Shown here: in pieces, positions 54,166 to 63,491 of the stretch
Layout of the letters: each line of letters opens with the position of its first letter
How positions within the stretch are numbered: position 1 is the first letter of the stretch
Source of the DNA: Saprospiraceae bacterium
GTDB lineage: Bacteria > Bacteroidota > Bacteroidia > Chitinophagales > Saprospiraceae
Length of the DNA stretch: 64,000 bases
NCBI GenBank assembly: GCA_029262995.1
Contig: JAJCYH010000008.1
Span: 62,001-126,000, forward strand
Direction of reading: 5' to 3'
Translations under genes and position numbers: made by a program
Notes under the pieces: generated by a model
What the model was told of the DNA's origin: nothing
The model's input: the letters and a program-made list of their open reading frames with translations, nothing else
Database searches by the model: none

Positions 54166-54585
54166 TTATTCATTCTCAAAAACTTCAGGGTATAAGGTTT
54201 GACCAGGCTGATATTCTCTTTGCATAACATGACGAAGGACATCGAATGCTGTTACCATGCCTTTTAATTCATTTCTGAGATTTACAACTGGTAAGGTCTT
54301 AAACCTTTTGTCCATGAACAATTCTGCTGCGGTACCTACTTTGTCAATTGGTGTGATCTTTATGACCTTTGTGGTCATAATATCCTTAACAGTTTTGTCT
54401 TTTGTTGATCCAGCCTTCCACAGGTCAAACGATGTTACCAATCCAACAAATTGATTGTTTTCAACAACTGGAAGTTGTTGAACTTTCATTTCGGTCATTA
54501 AATTAGTCAAATCTTCCAATGACTCTTTTGGTGAAACGATGACTGGATTTTTAGTCATGATATTTCTTACCTGTTCGTTCAACAT
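54166..54585 (-). CDS. CBS-domain pair protein
   Basis: A 139-residue protein with two tandem CBS domains and nothing else. The first begins VRNIMTKNPVIVSPKESLEDLTNLMTEMKVQQLPVVENNQFVGLVT, the second KDIMTTKVIKITPIDKVGTAAELFMDKRFKTLPVVNLRNELKGMVTAFDVL. CBS pairs bind adenosine nucleotides and regulate a partner protein or channel. No partner domain is present, so it probably acts by binding another protein; the adjacent crcB fluoride channel or the transferase beyond is possible but unproven. It is 86 bases after crcB, so cotranscription is uncertain. Confidence 0.9.
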   Translation of the reverse strand: MLNEQVRNIMTKNPVIVSPKESLEDLTNLMTEMKVQQLPVVENNQFVGLVTSFDLWKAGSTKDKTVKDIMTTKVIKITPIDKVGTAAELFMDKRFKTLPVVNLRNELKGMVTAFDVLRHVMQREYQPGQTLYPEVFENE

Positions 54586-54671
54586 ATCATTCTTGTTTTA
54601 AGTGCCCTAAATAGAAATATAGGAATTATTATTTAGATTATCAAGAAAAGCCAACATTTAATACTGCTTGT

Positions 54672-55046
54672 TTAGATGGACTCCAAACAATTGTACATTT
54701 TCATTCCAAGTGCAATGGATAAGAGACATATTATAACACTTCCTAAGATATAGCTGATACCAATAATGTATTGTTCTGATTGAAGCAATTGATAAGTTTC
54801 GTATGAAAAGCTGGAGAATGTGCTGAAACTGCCACAAAAGCCTGTAATAAATAGCAAGTAAAGTTTTGAATTTTCACCTTTTTGGAGGAAATAAGCCATA
54901 AGAATACCGACGATAATACTGCTTATGACATTAGCGGTAAAAGTAGCCCATGGAAATTTGTTTGCGGCGTTGCCGATTGCTTTTAAGAGACCAAATCTGC
55001 AAAGTGCTCCTAACCCTCCACCAAGAAAAACAAAAGCGATATTCAT
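54672..55046 (-). CDS. crcB: Fluoride ion channel CrcB/Fluc
   Basis: A 124-residue, four-helix inner-membrane protein that forms a dual-topology dimer exporting fluoride. The family motifs are GGGLGALCRFGLLKA near the N-terminus, FPWATFTANVISSIIVGILM, and the signature GFCGSFSTFSSFSYE near residue 76. One gene suffices for a homodimer. No fluoride riboswitch (the conserved crcB motif) is visible in its 5' region, which is simply the end of the previous gene. Its ATG directly follows the transferase stop, so the two are translated from one transcript. Confidence 0.95.
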   Translation of the reverse strand: MNIAFVFLGGGLGALCRFGLLKAIGNAANKFPWATFTANVISSIIVGILMAYFLQKGENSKLYLLFITGFCGSFSTFSSFSYETYQLLQSEQYIIGISYILGSVIICLLSIALGMKMYNCLESI

Positions 55047-56117
55047 CTAATAGGAGTTTTGAATTTGACTTTTCTTGTTTAGATTCAGTCCTTTAAGGTA
55101 ATAGACAATTACGGTAAGAGCTGATGAGACTAACAATAGAACACATAATAGGGCTAATGTTCCAATATGTTGAAAACGATAGATCATGAAAATATAGGCC
55201 ATATTTACAACGATTAATATTGCAGTTGCCTGCATATGGCTTAATCCTAAATCTAAGAGTAAATGATGTATATGATTTCTATCTGCTTTAAAAGGAGATT
55301 TGCCTGATAAAATCCTTGTGACAACCAATCTTAAAGTATCAAACAAAGGCAGGATGAGAATTCCTACAGCAATAGCAGGTGCGGATTGAAAAGCATATTT
55401 GGAGTCTATTATTTCCTTATGGTATTCAATAAAGCTGATTGCTAGAATGGCGGCCACAATACCTAGAAATAATGAACCCGTATCTCCCATGAATATTTTG
55501 GCCGGCGTAACATTGTAATATAAAAACGCCAGAATTGATCCCACTAGGGCAAATGCAACAGATGCTAATTCAATTCTATCCACTAGAAAAAACCAAGTTC
55601 CAAAAGTAACTGCCATAAGTATACCGATGCTTCCTGATAATCCATTGATGCCGTCTATTAAGTTAAATGCATTAATGATGACGATGATAATAAAAATACT
55701 AAGAATGCAGCTTGCCGCAAAAGATAATGTTTCAATACCAAAGACTCCATACAAACTACTGATTCTGATATTGGCAAAAAACACAAGTATTGCAGTAGCG
55801 AAAAGTTGGATCAAAAACTTTTTCTTAGGTTGTACAGGATCAAGATCATCTTTTGTGCCAAGCAAGAAAATAATGATGAAAGCACATAATATGTATTGAA
55901 GGTCACCAAAGTATTTGAACGGCGTCCAGAGCAGGATTGAAAATAAAGTACCAACAAAAATCCCGATTCCACCTAAACTTGGTGTACTCACACTATGCGA
56001 TCTTCTTTCTCCAGGCTCATCTACCAAATGCTTTTTGCGTGCAATATTGATGATGGAAGGAATTGCAAAAAACGTTAAGAGAAAAGAAGTAATAAAAGCT
56101 AAAACAATATCATACAT
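55047..56117 (-). CDS. MraY/WecA-family glycosyl-1-phosphate transferase
   Basis: A 356-residue membrane enzyme with about ten helices. It transfers a sugar-1-phosphate (probably GlcNAc-1-P) to undecaprenyl phosphate to start surface-polysaccharide or teichoic-type synthesis. The family sites are DEPGERRSHSVSTPSLGGIGIFVG, DDLDPVQPKKKFLIQL (Asp pair), NAFNLIDGINGLSGS, GDTGSLFLGIVAA and RNHIHHLLLDLG (His motif), all in order. The loop details point to the WecA rather than the MraY branch. uppS, which supplies the lipid carrier, lies about 760 bases upstream in the opposite orientation. Confidence 0.92.
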   Translation of the reverse strand: MYDIVLAFITSFLLTFFAIPSIINIARKKHLVDEPGERRSHSVSTPSLGGIGIFVGTLFSILLWTPFKYFGDLQYILCAFIIIFLLGTKDDLDPVQPKKKFLIQLFATAILVFFANIRISSLYGVFGIETLSFAASCILSIFIIIVIINAFNLIDGINGLSGSIGILMAVTFGTWFFLVDRIELASVAFALVGSILAFLYYNVTPAKIFMGDTGSLFLGIVAAILAISFIEYHKEIIDSKYAFQSAPAIAVGILILPLFDTLRLVVTRILSGKSPFKADRNHIHHLLLDLGLSHMQATAILIVVNMAYIFMIYRFQHIGTLALLCVLLLVSSALTVIVYYLKGLNLNKKSQIQNSY

Positions 56118-56269
56118 AGTTCATAGACTTAACCAAGGGGTTTGTATCATTCAAAGCTAACATCTTTTTTTAAAAGCTATCTGAAAAATAAGCATAATTT
56201 TATATTATATATGTGATTTTCAGACTTTTAAATAGTAAAAAGAAATAGATATGACTTCATCTTGGTTTG

Positions 56270-56732
56270 CTATTTATTAATTGAATCTTTCATGTTTTCT
56301 CCAAATTCTTCCACTTTTCCAACAAAGGAATCGATAAGAATAGGCAATTCCTAATCGAGCATGACTTCAATCAAGCTAGAAAAATGATCTGTAGATTTTT
56401 CCACGAGCTTTTCGATTGCGTCAGCAATATATTTTTGAATGTGCTCAAAAGCAATATCGTTTAAACCGACATTTAAGATCCCTCTTTTTCTTTTTGACCA
56501 AGCTCTGATTTGATTTTTTATGGCAGTTTTAATCCATGGATTCATATCTTTTTTCATGCGAAACAATTTCTTGGTCCAATTAGTCTTCTGAAGTCTTATC
56601 GAGAGTTCTTCAAGAAATGAATTAGAGCTTTCGATAAATTGATTTTTGCTAGAGCAAGCATCTTATTGGCAAAAAATTAAAGCAATTTGATACGATTGCT
56701 ATAAGAGCAACGAATACTGTTTTGATATTCAT
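56270..56732 (-). pseudogene. Decayed gene for a small exported protein
   Basis: Starting at ATG 56732, MNIKTVFVALIAIVSNCFNFL is a signal-like segment that ends at a TAG after 27 codons. A frameshift then leads into a second frame reading QFIESSNSFLEELSIRLQKTNWTKKLF, then MKKDMNPWIKTAIKNQIRAW, then HIQKYIADAIEKLVEKSTDH and SLIEVMLD. An in-frame TAG at 56351-56353 interrupts that. The frame resumes (ELPILIDSFVGKVEEFGENMKDSINK) to a stop at 56270-56272. The original protein would be about 150 residues, probably exported and helical. Family not recognised. The remaining flanks, 56118-56269 and 56733-56825, show nothing. Confidence 0.55.
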
Positions 56733-56825
56733 GTTTTAGTAATAATAGAAAGTGATACAAAGCACTTTATACTTTATTTTTCAGCTAGGACTTCCATATA
56801 ATGATGAACATCATCTAATGATTAA

Positions 56826-56833
56826 TATTTTTG
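56826..56833 (+). promoter_or_regulatory. -7 promoter element of uppS
   Basis: TATTTTTG matches TAnnTTTG. It covers the TTG at 56831 that begins a longer frame, so the start must lie further down, at ATG 56879. Confidence 0.5.
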
Positions 56834-56878
56834 GATAGATATCGTACATTGTGTGTTTTAAATGATCTGTGTATTCTC

Positions 56879-57628
56879 ATGTCGGATTTAAAGAATCAAA
56901 TTAACCTCACCAAATTGCCCAAACATGTTGCCATTATTATGGATGGTAATGGACGTTGGGCAAAAGCACATGGCAAAGCAAGAGTCTTTGGACATCAGAA
57001 CGGGGTTAAATCGGTAAGAGAGGTCACAGAAGCTGCTGCCGAATTAGGCGTTTCTTATCTAACATTATATGCTTTCTCTACTGAAAACTGGGATCGTCCC
57101 AAGTTGGAAGTAAATGCATTGATGCACCTCCTTATTGACACGGTAAGAAATGAGCTTTCCACCTTAAATAACAATGATATTAAATTGATGGCAATAGGTG
57201 ATTTAAGCAAATTGCCATCTAAAACTCATAGAGCATTGTTGGAAGGCATTGAAAACACCAAAAACAACAAGAGGATGACTTTGATACTTGCCTTGAATTA
57301 TAGTTCAAGGTGGGAACTGGCTGAAGCTTTCCGAGTAATGTCAAAGGAGATTGAGCAAGGAAAATTGTCATCTGATTCGATTTGTGAAAATATTATTGAA
57401 AATTATTTAGCGACAAGTAATATTCCAGATCCAGAATTGATGATCAGAACATCTGGTGAATTGCGGATCAGTAATTTTCTTCTATGGCAATTGGCCTATT
57501 CTGAACTATATTTTACCGATATTTTCTGGCCAGATTTCAGGAAAGAAAACTTTTATGAAGCATTGTTGGATTATCAGAATAGAGAAAGAAGATTTGGTAA
57601 AACTTCAGAACAGCTTTCAAGAACTTAG
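56879..57628 (+). CDS. uppS: Isoprenyl transferase (undecaprenyl diphosphate synthase)
   Basis: A cis-prenyltransferase of 249 residues that builds the undecaprenyl carrier for peptidoglycan and surface glycans. The signature IIMDGNGRWAKAHGKARVFGHQNGVKSVREVTEAA (with the catalytic Asp) is followed by LTLYAFSTENWDRPKLEVNALMHL, LIRTSGELRISNFLLWQLAYSELYF-type pattern (MIRTSGELRISNFLLWQ) and FTDIFWPDFRKENFYEAL. ATG 56879 starts MSDLKNQINLTKLPKHVA; the longer frame is rejected because of the promoter. The product supplies the WecA-like enzyme. bamA is the next gene, 199 bases on, with its own promoter. Confidence 0.96.
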   Translation: MSDLKNQINLTKLPKHVAIIMDGNGRWAKAHGKARVFGHQNGVKSVREVTEAAAELGVSYLTLYAFSTENWDRPKLEVNALMHLLIDTVRNELSTLNNNDIKLMAIGDLSKLPSKTHRALLEGIENTKNNKRMTLILALNYSSRWELAEAFRVMSKEIEQGKLSSDSICENIIENYLATSNIPDPELMIRTSGELRISNFLLWQLAYSELYFTDIFWPDFRKENFYEALLDYQNRERRFGKTSEQLSRT

Positions 57629-57714
57629 ATTCAGGATGACTTATCTTCAATAGCCCAAAAGTCTAAAGATCATGGGATATAAGGGAATATTTCAATTAAA
57701 GAATCGTTAAAGCA

Positions 57715-57746
57715 TTGCAAAACAATGAAGAAGAAGTTTAGTTTTG
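57715..57746 (+). promoter_or_regulatory. Promoter of bamA
   Basis: TTG at 57715-57717, a 21-base spacer and TAGTTTTG at 57739-57746 fit the Bacteroidota consensus. The leader would be about 75 bases long. Confidence 0.6.
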
Positions 57747-57827
57747 CATTCTTTTATGACAATTATGGAGTTCATTATAATTTATAATACCATTAGTGTC
57801 AAATTTATCAATAGCAGAAACGACTGA

Positions 57828-60449
57828 ATGAAGGGATTAATTTCCATAAAATCGGCTTTTAAAATTGCAGCCTTATTCTACGCCATTGCATTTATTCATA
57901 CAAATGTAAATGCACAACAAGATAGCTTGTATCAGTTATTTGACTATTCTGAGCGTAAAAAATTCAACATTTCGGAGATTAAGATTGAAGGAGCTGTAAA
58001 CAGAGACAGGAATGCCATTAAGTCTATTGCAGGTCTAAGAGAAGGAGAACAAGTCCTTGTGCCAGGAGATGCCATCCCTAATGCTGTAAAAGCTTTACTA
58101 AGACTAAGACTTTTTGAAGATGTACAGATATATGCAGAAAAAGTAGAAGGTGACTTAATCTTTCTTAAAATTATACTGTTAGAAAGACCTACTTTATCTC
58201 GTTACAGTATTGAAGGCGAGAAAAAAGGAAAACATACCTCTCTGACAGATATTATTGATGAAACGCTCAACAAAGGTTCAATTGTTACTCAGGATCTTAA
58301 AGACTTGTGTATTACCAAATTGAAGAATTATTACATTGAAAAGGGATTCCTTGATGCTTCAATTACAATTGAGGAATATGATGATGATATAAAACCAAAT
58401 GCTGTAAGGTTGGTATTTCATGTTGATAAAGGGGAGAGGGTAAAAATTGCCAATATAACAATACTAGGAAATGTCAAGTTTGCTGATGCAAAACTTAAGA
58501 AGAAATTAAAAGGAACAAAAGAAATAGGAACATTCCTTAAAAAATCCAAACTGGTCAAAGCAGAATACGAAGAGGATAAGAAAGCTCTAGTACAGTTTTA
58601 CAATAAAAATGGTTACAGGGATGCAGCAGTTATTTCTGATACCATCTGGCGTTCTTTTGGCGGTGATCTATTCCTTGAAATGAAAATTTATGAAGGAAAG
58701 CAGTACTATTTCAGAAATATATCCTGGAAGGGAAATTCTAAATACACGGATGAATATTTGAGTGCAATTCTAGGTATTGAAAAAGGTTCTGTATATGATC
58801 CCGAGTTATTGGATAAAAGACTATCATTCAGTATTGATGGTAGAGATGTATCGTCTTTATATCTGGATGATGGATACTTGTTTTTCAGTGTGGACCCGGT
58901 AGAAATTGCCATTGTAAATGACTCTATTGACATGCAGATGCAAATCTTTGAAGGTGCCCAAGCTACCATTTCAAGTGTAGGCATTTCAGGAAATGATAGA
59001 ACCCATGAACATGTAATCAGAAGAGAGCTAAGAACAAGACCTGGTTATAAGTTTAGTCGTTCAGATATAATCAGGTCTCAAAGAGCTATTATGAATCTCG
59101 GCTATTTTAACCCCGAGAATCTTGATATACAAACACCAGTAAACCAGCAAAATGGCACAGTTGAAGTAAATTATGCGGTAGAAGAAAGACCTTCGGATCA
59201 GCTGGAGTTATCAGCAGGTTATGGAGGTTCACAAGGAGGATTGATTGGAACGCTTGGTGTTACTTTTAATAACTTCTCACTAAGAAACATTAAAGACAAG
59301 TCTACATGGAGTCCATTGCCGCAAGGTGATGGCCAAAAACTAAGTATCAGAGCACAATCTAATAGCCGATTTTTCAGGTCGTACAATATGTCTTTTACGG
59401 AACCTTGGCTAGGAGGTAAAAGGCCAACATCATTTACCTTAGGAGCGGTTAGCTCTGCTTTTGATCAGAAAGATTTTGGGTTAGGGTCTTTAAACATTAC
59501 AAGGATATTTACAGGATTAGGCACACAGTTGAAATGGCCGGATGACTTTTTCTCCATAGGAGGTACACTTACGATGGAGACAATCAAATTGAATCAATAT
59601 TCAAATGGAGGATTTTTTGTTGATGGCGTAAGTGTCACCGACGGCAATTTCAAAAATTTCAGTTTTACGGCGACTCTTTCTAGAAGCTCTGTTTCAGAGC
59701 CTATTTTCCCTAGGAGTGGATCTCGAATTACTTTATCTGTGCAATTTACACCACCATATTCAATTTTCAGATCAGATAATTTCTGGAAATTAAATCAAAT
59801 GGAAATTGATGATCTTGAAGATAGGTTAATTGATAAATTAGGTCCTGGAGCAATAATAAATTTAGCAACTGAAATTGCTCGAGTAGAAATTTCAAGAAGA
59901 TTTGAATTTTTGGAATATCATAAATGGCAATTAAAAGGAGAATGGTATTATAATATTGTGGATAAGCTTGTCTTGGCAGCGAATATCAAATTTGGTTTCT
60001 TAGGAAATTACAGCAACTCTATTGGAATTTCTCCTTTTGAGAGATTTGAATTGGGTGGCGATGGATTATCCAATCAAAATGTTGGTATTGTTGGTAGAGA
60101 TATCATTTCTATGAGAGGATATGAAACCTCTGACTTTGGCGTTAATACACAAGGTGGGGGAGCTGTTTATAACAAGCTAACAATGGAACTGAGATATCCA
60201 TTATCTTTAAATCCTAACTCTTCGATCTATGTACATGGATTTGTTCAAGGTGGAAATGCTTGGTCTAGTTTCAAGGAGTTTAATCCTTATGATATGAAAA
60301 GATCTGCAGGTTTTGGTTTGAGAGTATTCCTTCCCATGTTTGGATTGCTTGGATTTGATTATGGTTTGGGCTTTGATAAAGATCCAAATGCAACAGGATT
60401 CCAGGGGTATGGACAATTTAATATTGTCTTAGGCTTTGAACCAGAATAA
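57828..60449 (+). CDS. bamA: Outer membrane protein assembly factor BamA
   Basis: The central Omp85 insertase of the outer membrane. The 873 residues have a signal peptide ending NVNAQQ near 30, about five POTRA domains (residues 45-440) such as ISEIKIEGAVNRDRNAIKSIAGLREGEQV and VKIANITILGNVKFADAKLKKKL, and a C-terminal 16-strand barrel. In the barrel, SFTLGAVSSAF and ISMRGYETSDFG (L6 VRGF/Y-type motif) are recognisable, and the final strand ends FNIVLGFEPE. The sequence is complete. It is preceded by uppS as in many Bacteroidota, but skp/ompH does not follow; hflX lies convergent 5 bases away. Confidence 0.95.
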   Translation: MKGLISIKSAFKIAALFYAIAFIHTNVNAQQDSLYQLFDYSERKKFNISEIKIEGAVNRDRNAIKSIAGLREGEQVLVPGDAIPNAVKALLRLRLFEDVQIYAEKVEGDLIFLKIILLERPTLSRYSIEGEKKGKHTSLTDIIDETLNKGSIVTQDLKDLCITKLKNYYIEKGFLDASITIEEYDDDIKPNAVRLVFHVDKGERVKIANITILGNVKFADAKLKKKLKGTKEIGTFLKKSKLVKAEYEEDKKALVQFYNKNGYRDAAVISDTIWRSFGGDLFLEMKIYEGKQYYFRNISWKGNSKYTDEYLSAILGIEKGSVYDPELLDKRLSFSIDGRDVSSLYLDDGYLFFSVDPVEIAIVNDSIDMQMQIFEGAQATISSVGISGNDRTHEHVIRRELRTRPGYKFSRSDIIRSQRAIMNLGYFNPENLDIQTPVNQQNGTVEVNYAVEERPSDQLELSAGYGGSQGGLIGTLGVTFNNFSLRNIKDKSTWSPLPQGDGQKLSIRAQSNSRFFRSYNMSFTEPWLGGKRPTSFTLGAVSSAFDQKDFGLGSLNITRIFTGLGTQLKWPDDFFSIGGTLTMETIKLNQYSNGGFFVDGVSVTDGNFKNFSFTATLSRSSVSEPIFPRSGSRITLSVQFTPPYSIFRSDNFWKLNQMEIDDLEDRLIDKLGPGAIINLATEIARVEISRRFEFLEYHKWQLKGEWYYNIVDKLVLAANIKFGFLGNYSNSIGISPFERFELGGDGLSNQNVGIVGRDIISMRGYETSDFGVNTQGGGAVYNKLTMELRYPLSLNPNSSIYVHGFVQGGNAWSSFKEFNPYDMKRSAGFGLRVFLPMFGLLGFDYGLGFDKDPNATGFQGYGQFNIVLGFEPE

Positions 60450-60454
60450 TTGGC

Positions 60455-61666
60455 TTACCAAGTTTTGGTTTGATAAGGATAACGTATTTCATATTCTTCT
60501 TCAATCATTTTTTGCATTGTAGCTCTTAACTGATCAATATTTTCATTTGTCTTAGCGGAAACAAACAGAACATCCTGTTCATAGCTGCTTTGAATTTTTT
60601 CAATCACCTCTGAGAGAATTTCCTCTTTGGACTCTTCATCGAGCAAGTCATCAAATACCTTAGTTCTAAAGCTATCTAGTTTATTAAAGACTAGAATTTG
60701 TTTTTTATCCTGACAGTCCAGATCTTTTAATGTCTCTACTACGGTTTTAATATGTTCTTCATATTGTGGATGAGCAAAATCAACAACATGCAATAGAATA
60801 TCACTTTCACGTACTTCGTCAAGTGTTGATTTGAAACTTTCGATTAAATGATGAGGGAGCTTTCTGATAAATCCAACTGTATCGGATAATAAGAATGGCA
60901 TACTTTCCCAAACCACCTTCCTCACTGTGGTATCAAGTGTAGCAAATAATTTATCTTCGGCAAACACTTCTGATTTGGAAATCAGATTCATTAAGGTAGA
61001 TTTACCAACGTTGGTATAACCAACCAATGCCACTCTGATAAGGGTACCTCTATTTTTTCGTTGAGTGACGTTTTGTTGATCTATTTTTTCCAACTTCTTT
61101 TTAAGTAGTGAAATTTTATCTCTAACAATCCTTCTGTCAGTTTCAATTTCCATTTCACCTGGACCTCTCATTCCTATTCCCCCTCTTTGTCTTTCAAGGT
61201 GTGTCCATAAGCCTCTAAGTCGAGGAAGTAAGTATTGCATTTGAGCCATTTCAACTTGTGTTTTGGCTTGTGCCGTTTGTGCTCTACTCGCAAAGATGTC
61301 GAGTATCAAAGAACTGCGATCGACAATCTTTACCTTTAATTGCTTTTCCAGAATCGCATTTTGTTTTGCCGAAAGGTCATCATCAAAAATCACAAGATCA
61401 ATGTCATTTTCTTCAATATATAATTCAATCTCTTCAACTTTTCCGCTACCTACAAAGGTTCTTACGTCTGGATGTTTTAGTTTTTGAACAAATTTCTTTT
61501 TTATGGTTGCTCCTGCTGTTGAAGCTAGAAATTCCAATTCGTCTAAATACTCTTCAACTTGTTCGGTGCTTTGATTCCATAGCACTAAACCAACAAGAAC
61601 GGCATTCTCTTTGGTTTTTTTCAGTCCTGCATTTTTTCCTTTCCCTATGTTCCACTGATCTGACAT
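60455..61666 (-). CDS. hflX: GTPase HflX
   Basis: Ribosome-splitting GTPase of 403 residues, involved in rescue of stalled or heat-damaged ribosomes. The N-terminal HflX domain has TKENAVLVGLVLWNQSTEQVEEYLDELEFLASTAGA and FVGSGKVEEIELYIEENDIDLVIFDDDLSAKQNAILEK. A coiled linker carries RQRGGIGMRGPGEMEIETDRRIV. The G domain has GYTNVGKSTLMNLI (G1), DTTVRK (G2), DTVGFI (G3) and NKLDS (G4). Complete and canonical. It is convergent with bamA with only 5 bases between, so no separate terminator is present. Upstream neighbour is the LytM-like gene at 61703. Confidence 0.96.
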   Translation of the reverse strand: MSDQWNIGKGKNAGLKKTKENAVLVGLVLWNQSTEQVEEYLDELEFLASTAGATIKKKFVQKLKHPDVRTFVGSGKVEEIELYIEENDIDLVIFDDDLSAKQNAILEKQLKVKIVDRSSLILDIFASRAQTAQAKTQVEMAQMQYLLPRLRGLWTHLERQRGGIGMRGPGEMEIETDRRIVRDKISLLKKKLEKIDQQNVTQRKNRGTLIRVALVGYTNVGKSTLMNLISKSEVFAEDKLFATLDTTVRKVVWESMPFLLSDTVGFIRKLPHHLIESFKSTLDEVRESDILLHVVDFAHPQYEEHIKTVVETLKDLDCQDKKQILVFNKLDSFRTKVFDDLLDEESKEEILSEVIEKIQSSYEQDVLFVSAKTNENIDQLRATMQKMIEEEYEIRYPYQTKTW

Positions 61667-61702
61667 ACACTGATATTTACATTTTTTTTTAATTTAAAGA
61701 TA

Positions 61703-62710
61703 CTATCCATTCTTTAACCAATGAATTGGATCTATGTTCTTTGAGCCTTTCCAGACTTCAAATTGCAATTCATTTTTACCGGAATTATTTAGAGAAGCTG
61801 AACCAAGAGATTCTTGGTAAAGAATTTTCTGACCGTAACTTACAAACGCTGAGCTTAATCGGCTATACACTGTATAATAATTATCGCTATGCATTAAAAC
61901 TATTGTGTAATTATTTGGGCCTAATTTTTTTGCATAAATTACCTGACCCTGACATACGCTTTGAACTAGACTTTGATCTGAAATAAAAACCATTGGTTTA
62001 CCATTGCCAGAAAACCTGTCTTTGATCATTGAATTGACTAGGGGCCAGCTCATAAACGCTTGTCTGTCTTTAAACGATTTGGGGTCCTTAGAAAGTTCCA
62101 ATTCGTACTTAATTCCGCTTTCAATTGATGCAATAATGATTTGTTTTACAATGCTATTGGTATTGTAAAGTTCATCAGAATTAGATTTTGGTTTGGCTTC
62201 CGTTATTTGATTTTGTTGTTTTGTTTTTTCTTTATTGAGTTCTGAACTGAGATATACCTTTAACTTTACTATTGCTTCTTCCTGAGACTTTATACTTTCT
62301 TGCCAGAACTTTACTTTTTGTTTATTTGGATTGGTCCGTGTAATATCTTTTGAACCATGAGACTTAAGGGATAATAGGTGAATCAATTCGACTGAAGCAT
62401 TGACGGATTTCTTAGAACCGTTATTTTGAATTTTTCTAAAATAGGCATCATTGATCAAATTGTCCATAATTTGATTTGAAACGGAATCAACATTGGTTTC
62501 ACTTTCAAGTTCTTCAAACATCGAAATGCTGTCTTTGAGTGTTTCTATATAGGCATAACGTAGTTCCAGTAGTTTATTAGCCAGAATGGATGTTGATAAT
62601 TCTTCCTGGCTTAATTTAGTGATCTGGTTATTTAATTCACTTAAGCTAAGATTTTGCATAAATGCAAAACTCGGGATACAAAACAATATAAATAATACGA
62701 TAACTTTCAA
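61703..62710 (-). CDS. EnvC/LytM-like factor with degenerate peptidase site
   Basis: A 335-residue exported protein (signal peptide MKVIVLFILFCIPSFAFMQ). A long coiled-coil region (about 20-180) precedes a C-terminal LytM/M23 fold. In the M23 region the pattern is kept (VCQGQVIYAKKLGPNNYTIVLMHSDNYYTVYSRLS and KNELQFEVWKGSKNIDPIHWL), but the zinc ligands HxxxD of the first motif are missing and the last motif is LQFE rather than LHFE. It is therefore probably not a peptidase but an amidase activator of the EnvC/NlpD type, acting in cell division. It lies 10 bases after the DUF4292 gene in a three-gene envelope operon. Confidence 0.85.
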   Translation of the reverse strand: MKVIVLFILFCIPSFAFMQNLSLSELNNQITKLSQEELSTSILANKLLELRYAYIETLKDSISMFEELESETNVDSVSNQIMDNLINDAYFRKIQNNGSKKSVNASVELIHLLSLKSHGSKDITRTNPNKQKVKFWQESIKSQEEAIVKLKVYLSSELNKEKTKQQNQITEAKPKSNSDELYNTNSIVKQIIIASIESGIKYELELSKDPKSFKDRQAFMSWPLVNSMIKDRFSGNGKPMVFISDQSLVQSVCQGQVIYAKKLGPNNYTIVLMHSDNYYTVYSRLSSAFVSYGQKILYQESLGSASLNNSGKNELQFEVWKGSKNIDPIHWLKNG

Positions 62711-62720
62711 TGGTTGAGAT

Positions 62721-63491
62721 TTAGTTGACTCTTAAATAGTGATCAGGAATAGAGAAATTTATTTCATAAGGAGTATTAATTTCTATATCGTTAAAGTCTA
62801 TTTCAAGATCAAAATAATTTTCTTCATCAAAGTTAACATGAAATTTTCTTTGATAGGGAAGTATCAAGTGTTCAATTGGATTATGTTCAGAATATGTCCA
62901 GCTTCCTTCTGAGATGGACCTTTCATAGAACTTTCCTGAACTCAGGTAACCAGTGATTTTATTAAAGTTGAAATCCAGGATGATATTTTTATAAATACTT
63001 CTGAAATTATATTCTTCAATGGATTCCTTTTGCTGCCAGAGTCTTGTAGTATCAACCTGAGGAATACTGCCGACCAGTGTTTGCTGCAGAAAATTAAAAT
63101 CAGGAAGCATACCAAATACGCTTGATAAACTATCTAAGGAATTGACTTGATAAGTTTTTTCAAACCTATAGATAATCGATAGCGAATCTTTGGTGATCAA
63201 AGCTCTTGCTGCTTCTAAGCTATGCTTTTTAATTACAATCCAAATGACTGAATCTGACTTCATTCTGACGTACATCGTTGCTCTTTGGCTACCATTGTTA
63301 TCTGTTACCTTGATTTTGGCCTTCCCTGAAAACCAGTCGATATTTTTCTTGTCGAATATTGAATTGTAAACATCTTGTTTCGATACCAAATGATCTTTCG
63401 GTACAATAAGGTTTTTATTCGTTTTACAGGAGCTAATAAGGAATATCCCTAGGATGACAATAAATGAAGATAGCCATAGATGCTTTATCAT
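62721..63491 (-). CDS. DUF4292 lipoprotein
   Basis: A 256-residue lipoprotein of the DUF4292 family of Bacteroidota. The signal peptide ends LISSC with lipid Cys22, and the rest is a beta-rich fold (FSGKAKIKVTDNNGSQRATMYVRMKSDSVIWIVI...). Related LolA/LolB-like folds bind lipids, so a role in outer-membrane lipoprotein or lipid transfer is possible but unproven. Its start overlaps the TPR gene's stop by one base and it is followed after 10 bases by the LytM-like gene, an order (TPR, DUF4292, M23/LytM) that recurs in Bacteroidota. Probably located in the periplasm, attached to the outer membrane. Confidence 0.88.
   Translation of the reverse strand: MIKHLWLSSFIVILGIFLISSCKTNKNLIVPKDHLVSKQDVYNSIFDKKNIDWFSGKAKIKVTDNNGSQRATMYVRMKSDSVIWIVIKKHSLEAARALITKDSLSIIYRFEKTYQVNSLDSLSSVFGMLPDFNFLQQTLVGSIPQVDTTRLWQQKESIEEYNFRSIYKNIILDFNFNKITGYLSSGKFYERSISEGSWTYSEHNPIEHLILPYQRKFHVNFDEENYFDLEIDFNDIEINTPYEINFSIPDHYLRVN

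Noticed and set aside
54586-55050. Fluoride riboswitch ahead of crcB
   Set aside because: The region upstream is the end of the transferase gene and shows no sequence or fold matching the fluoride motif.
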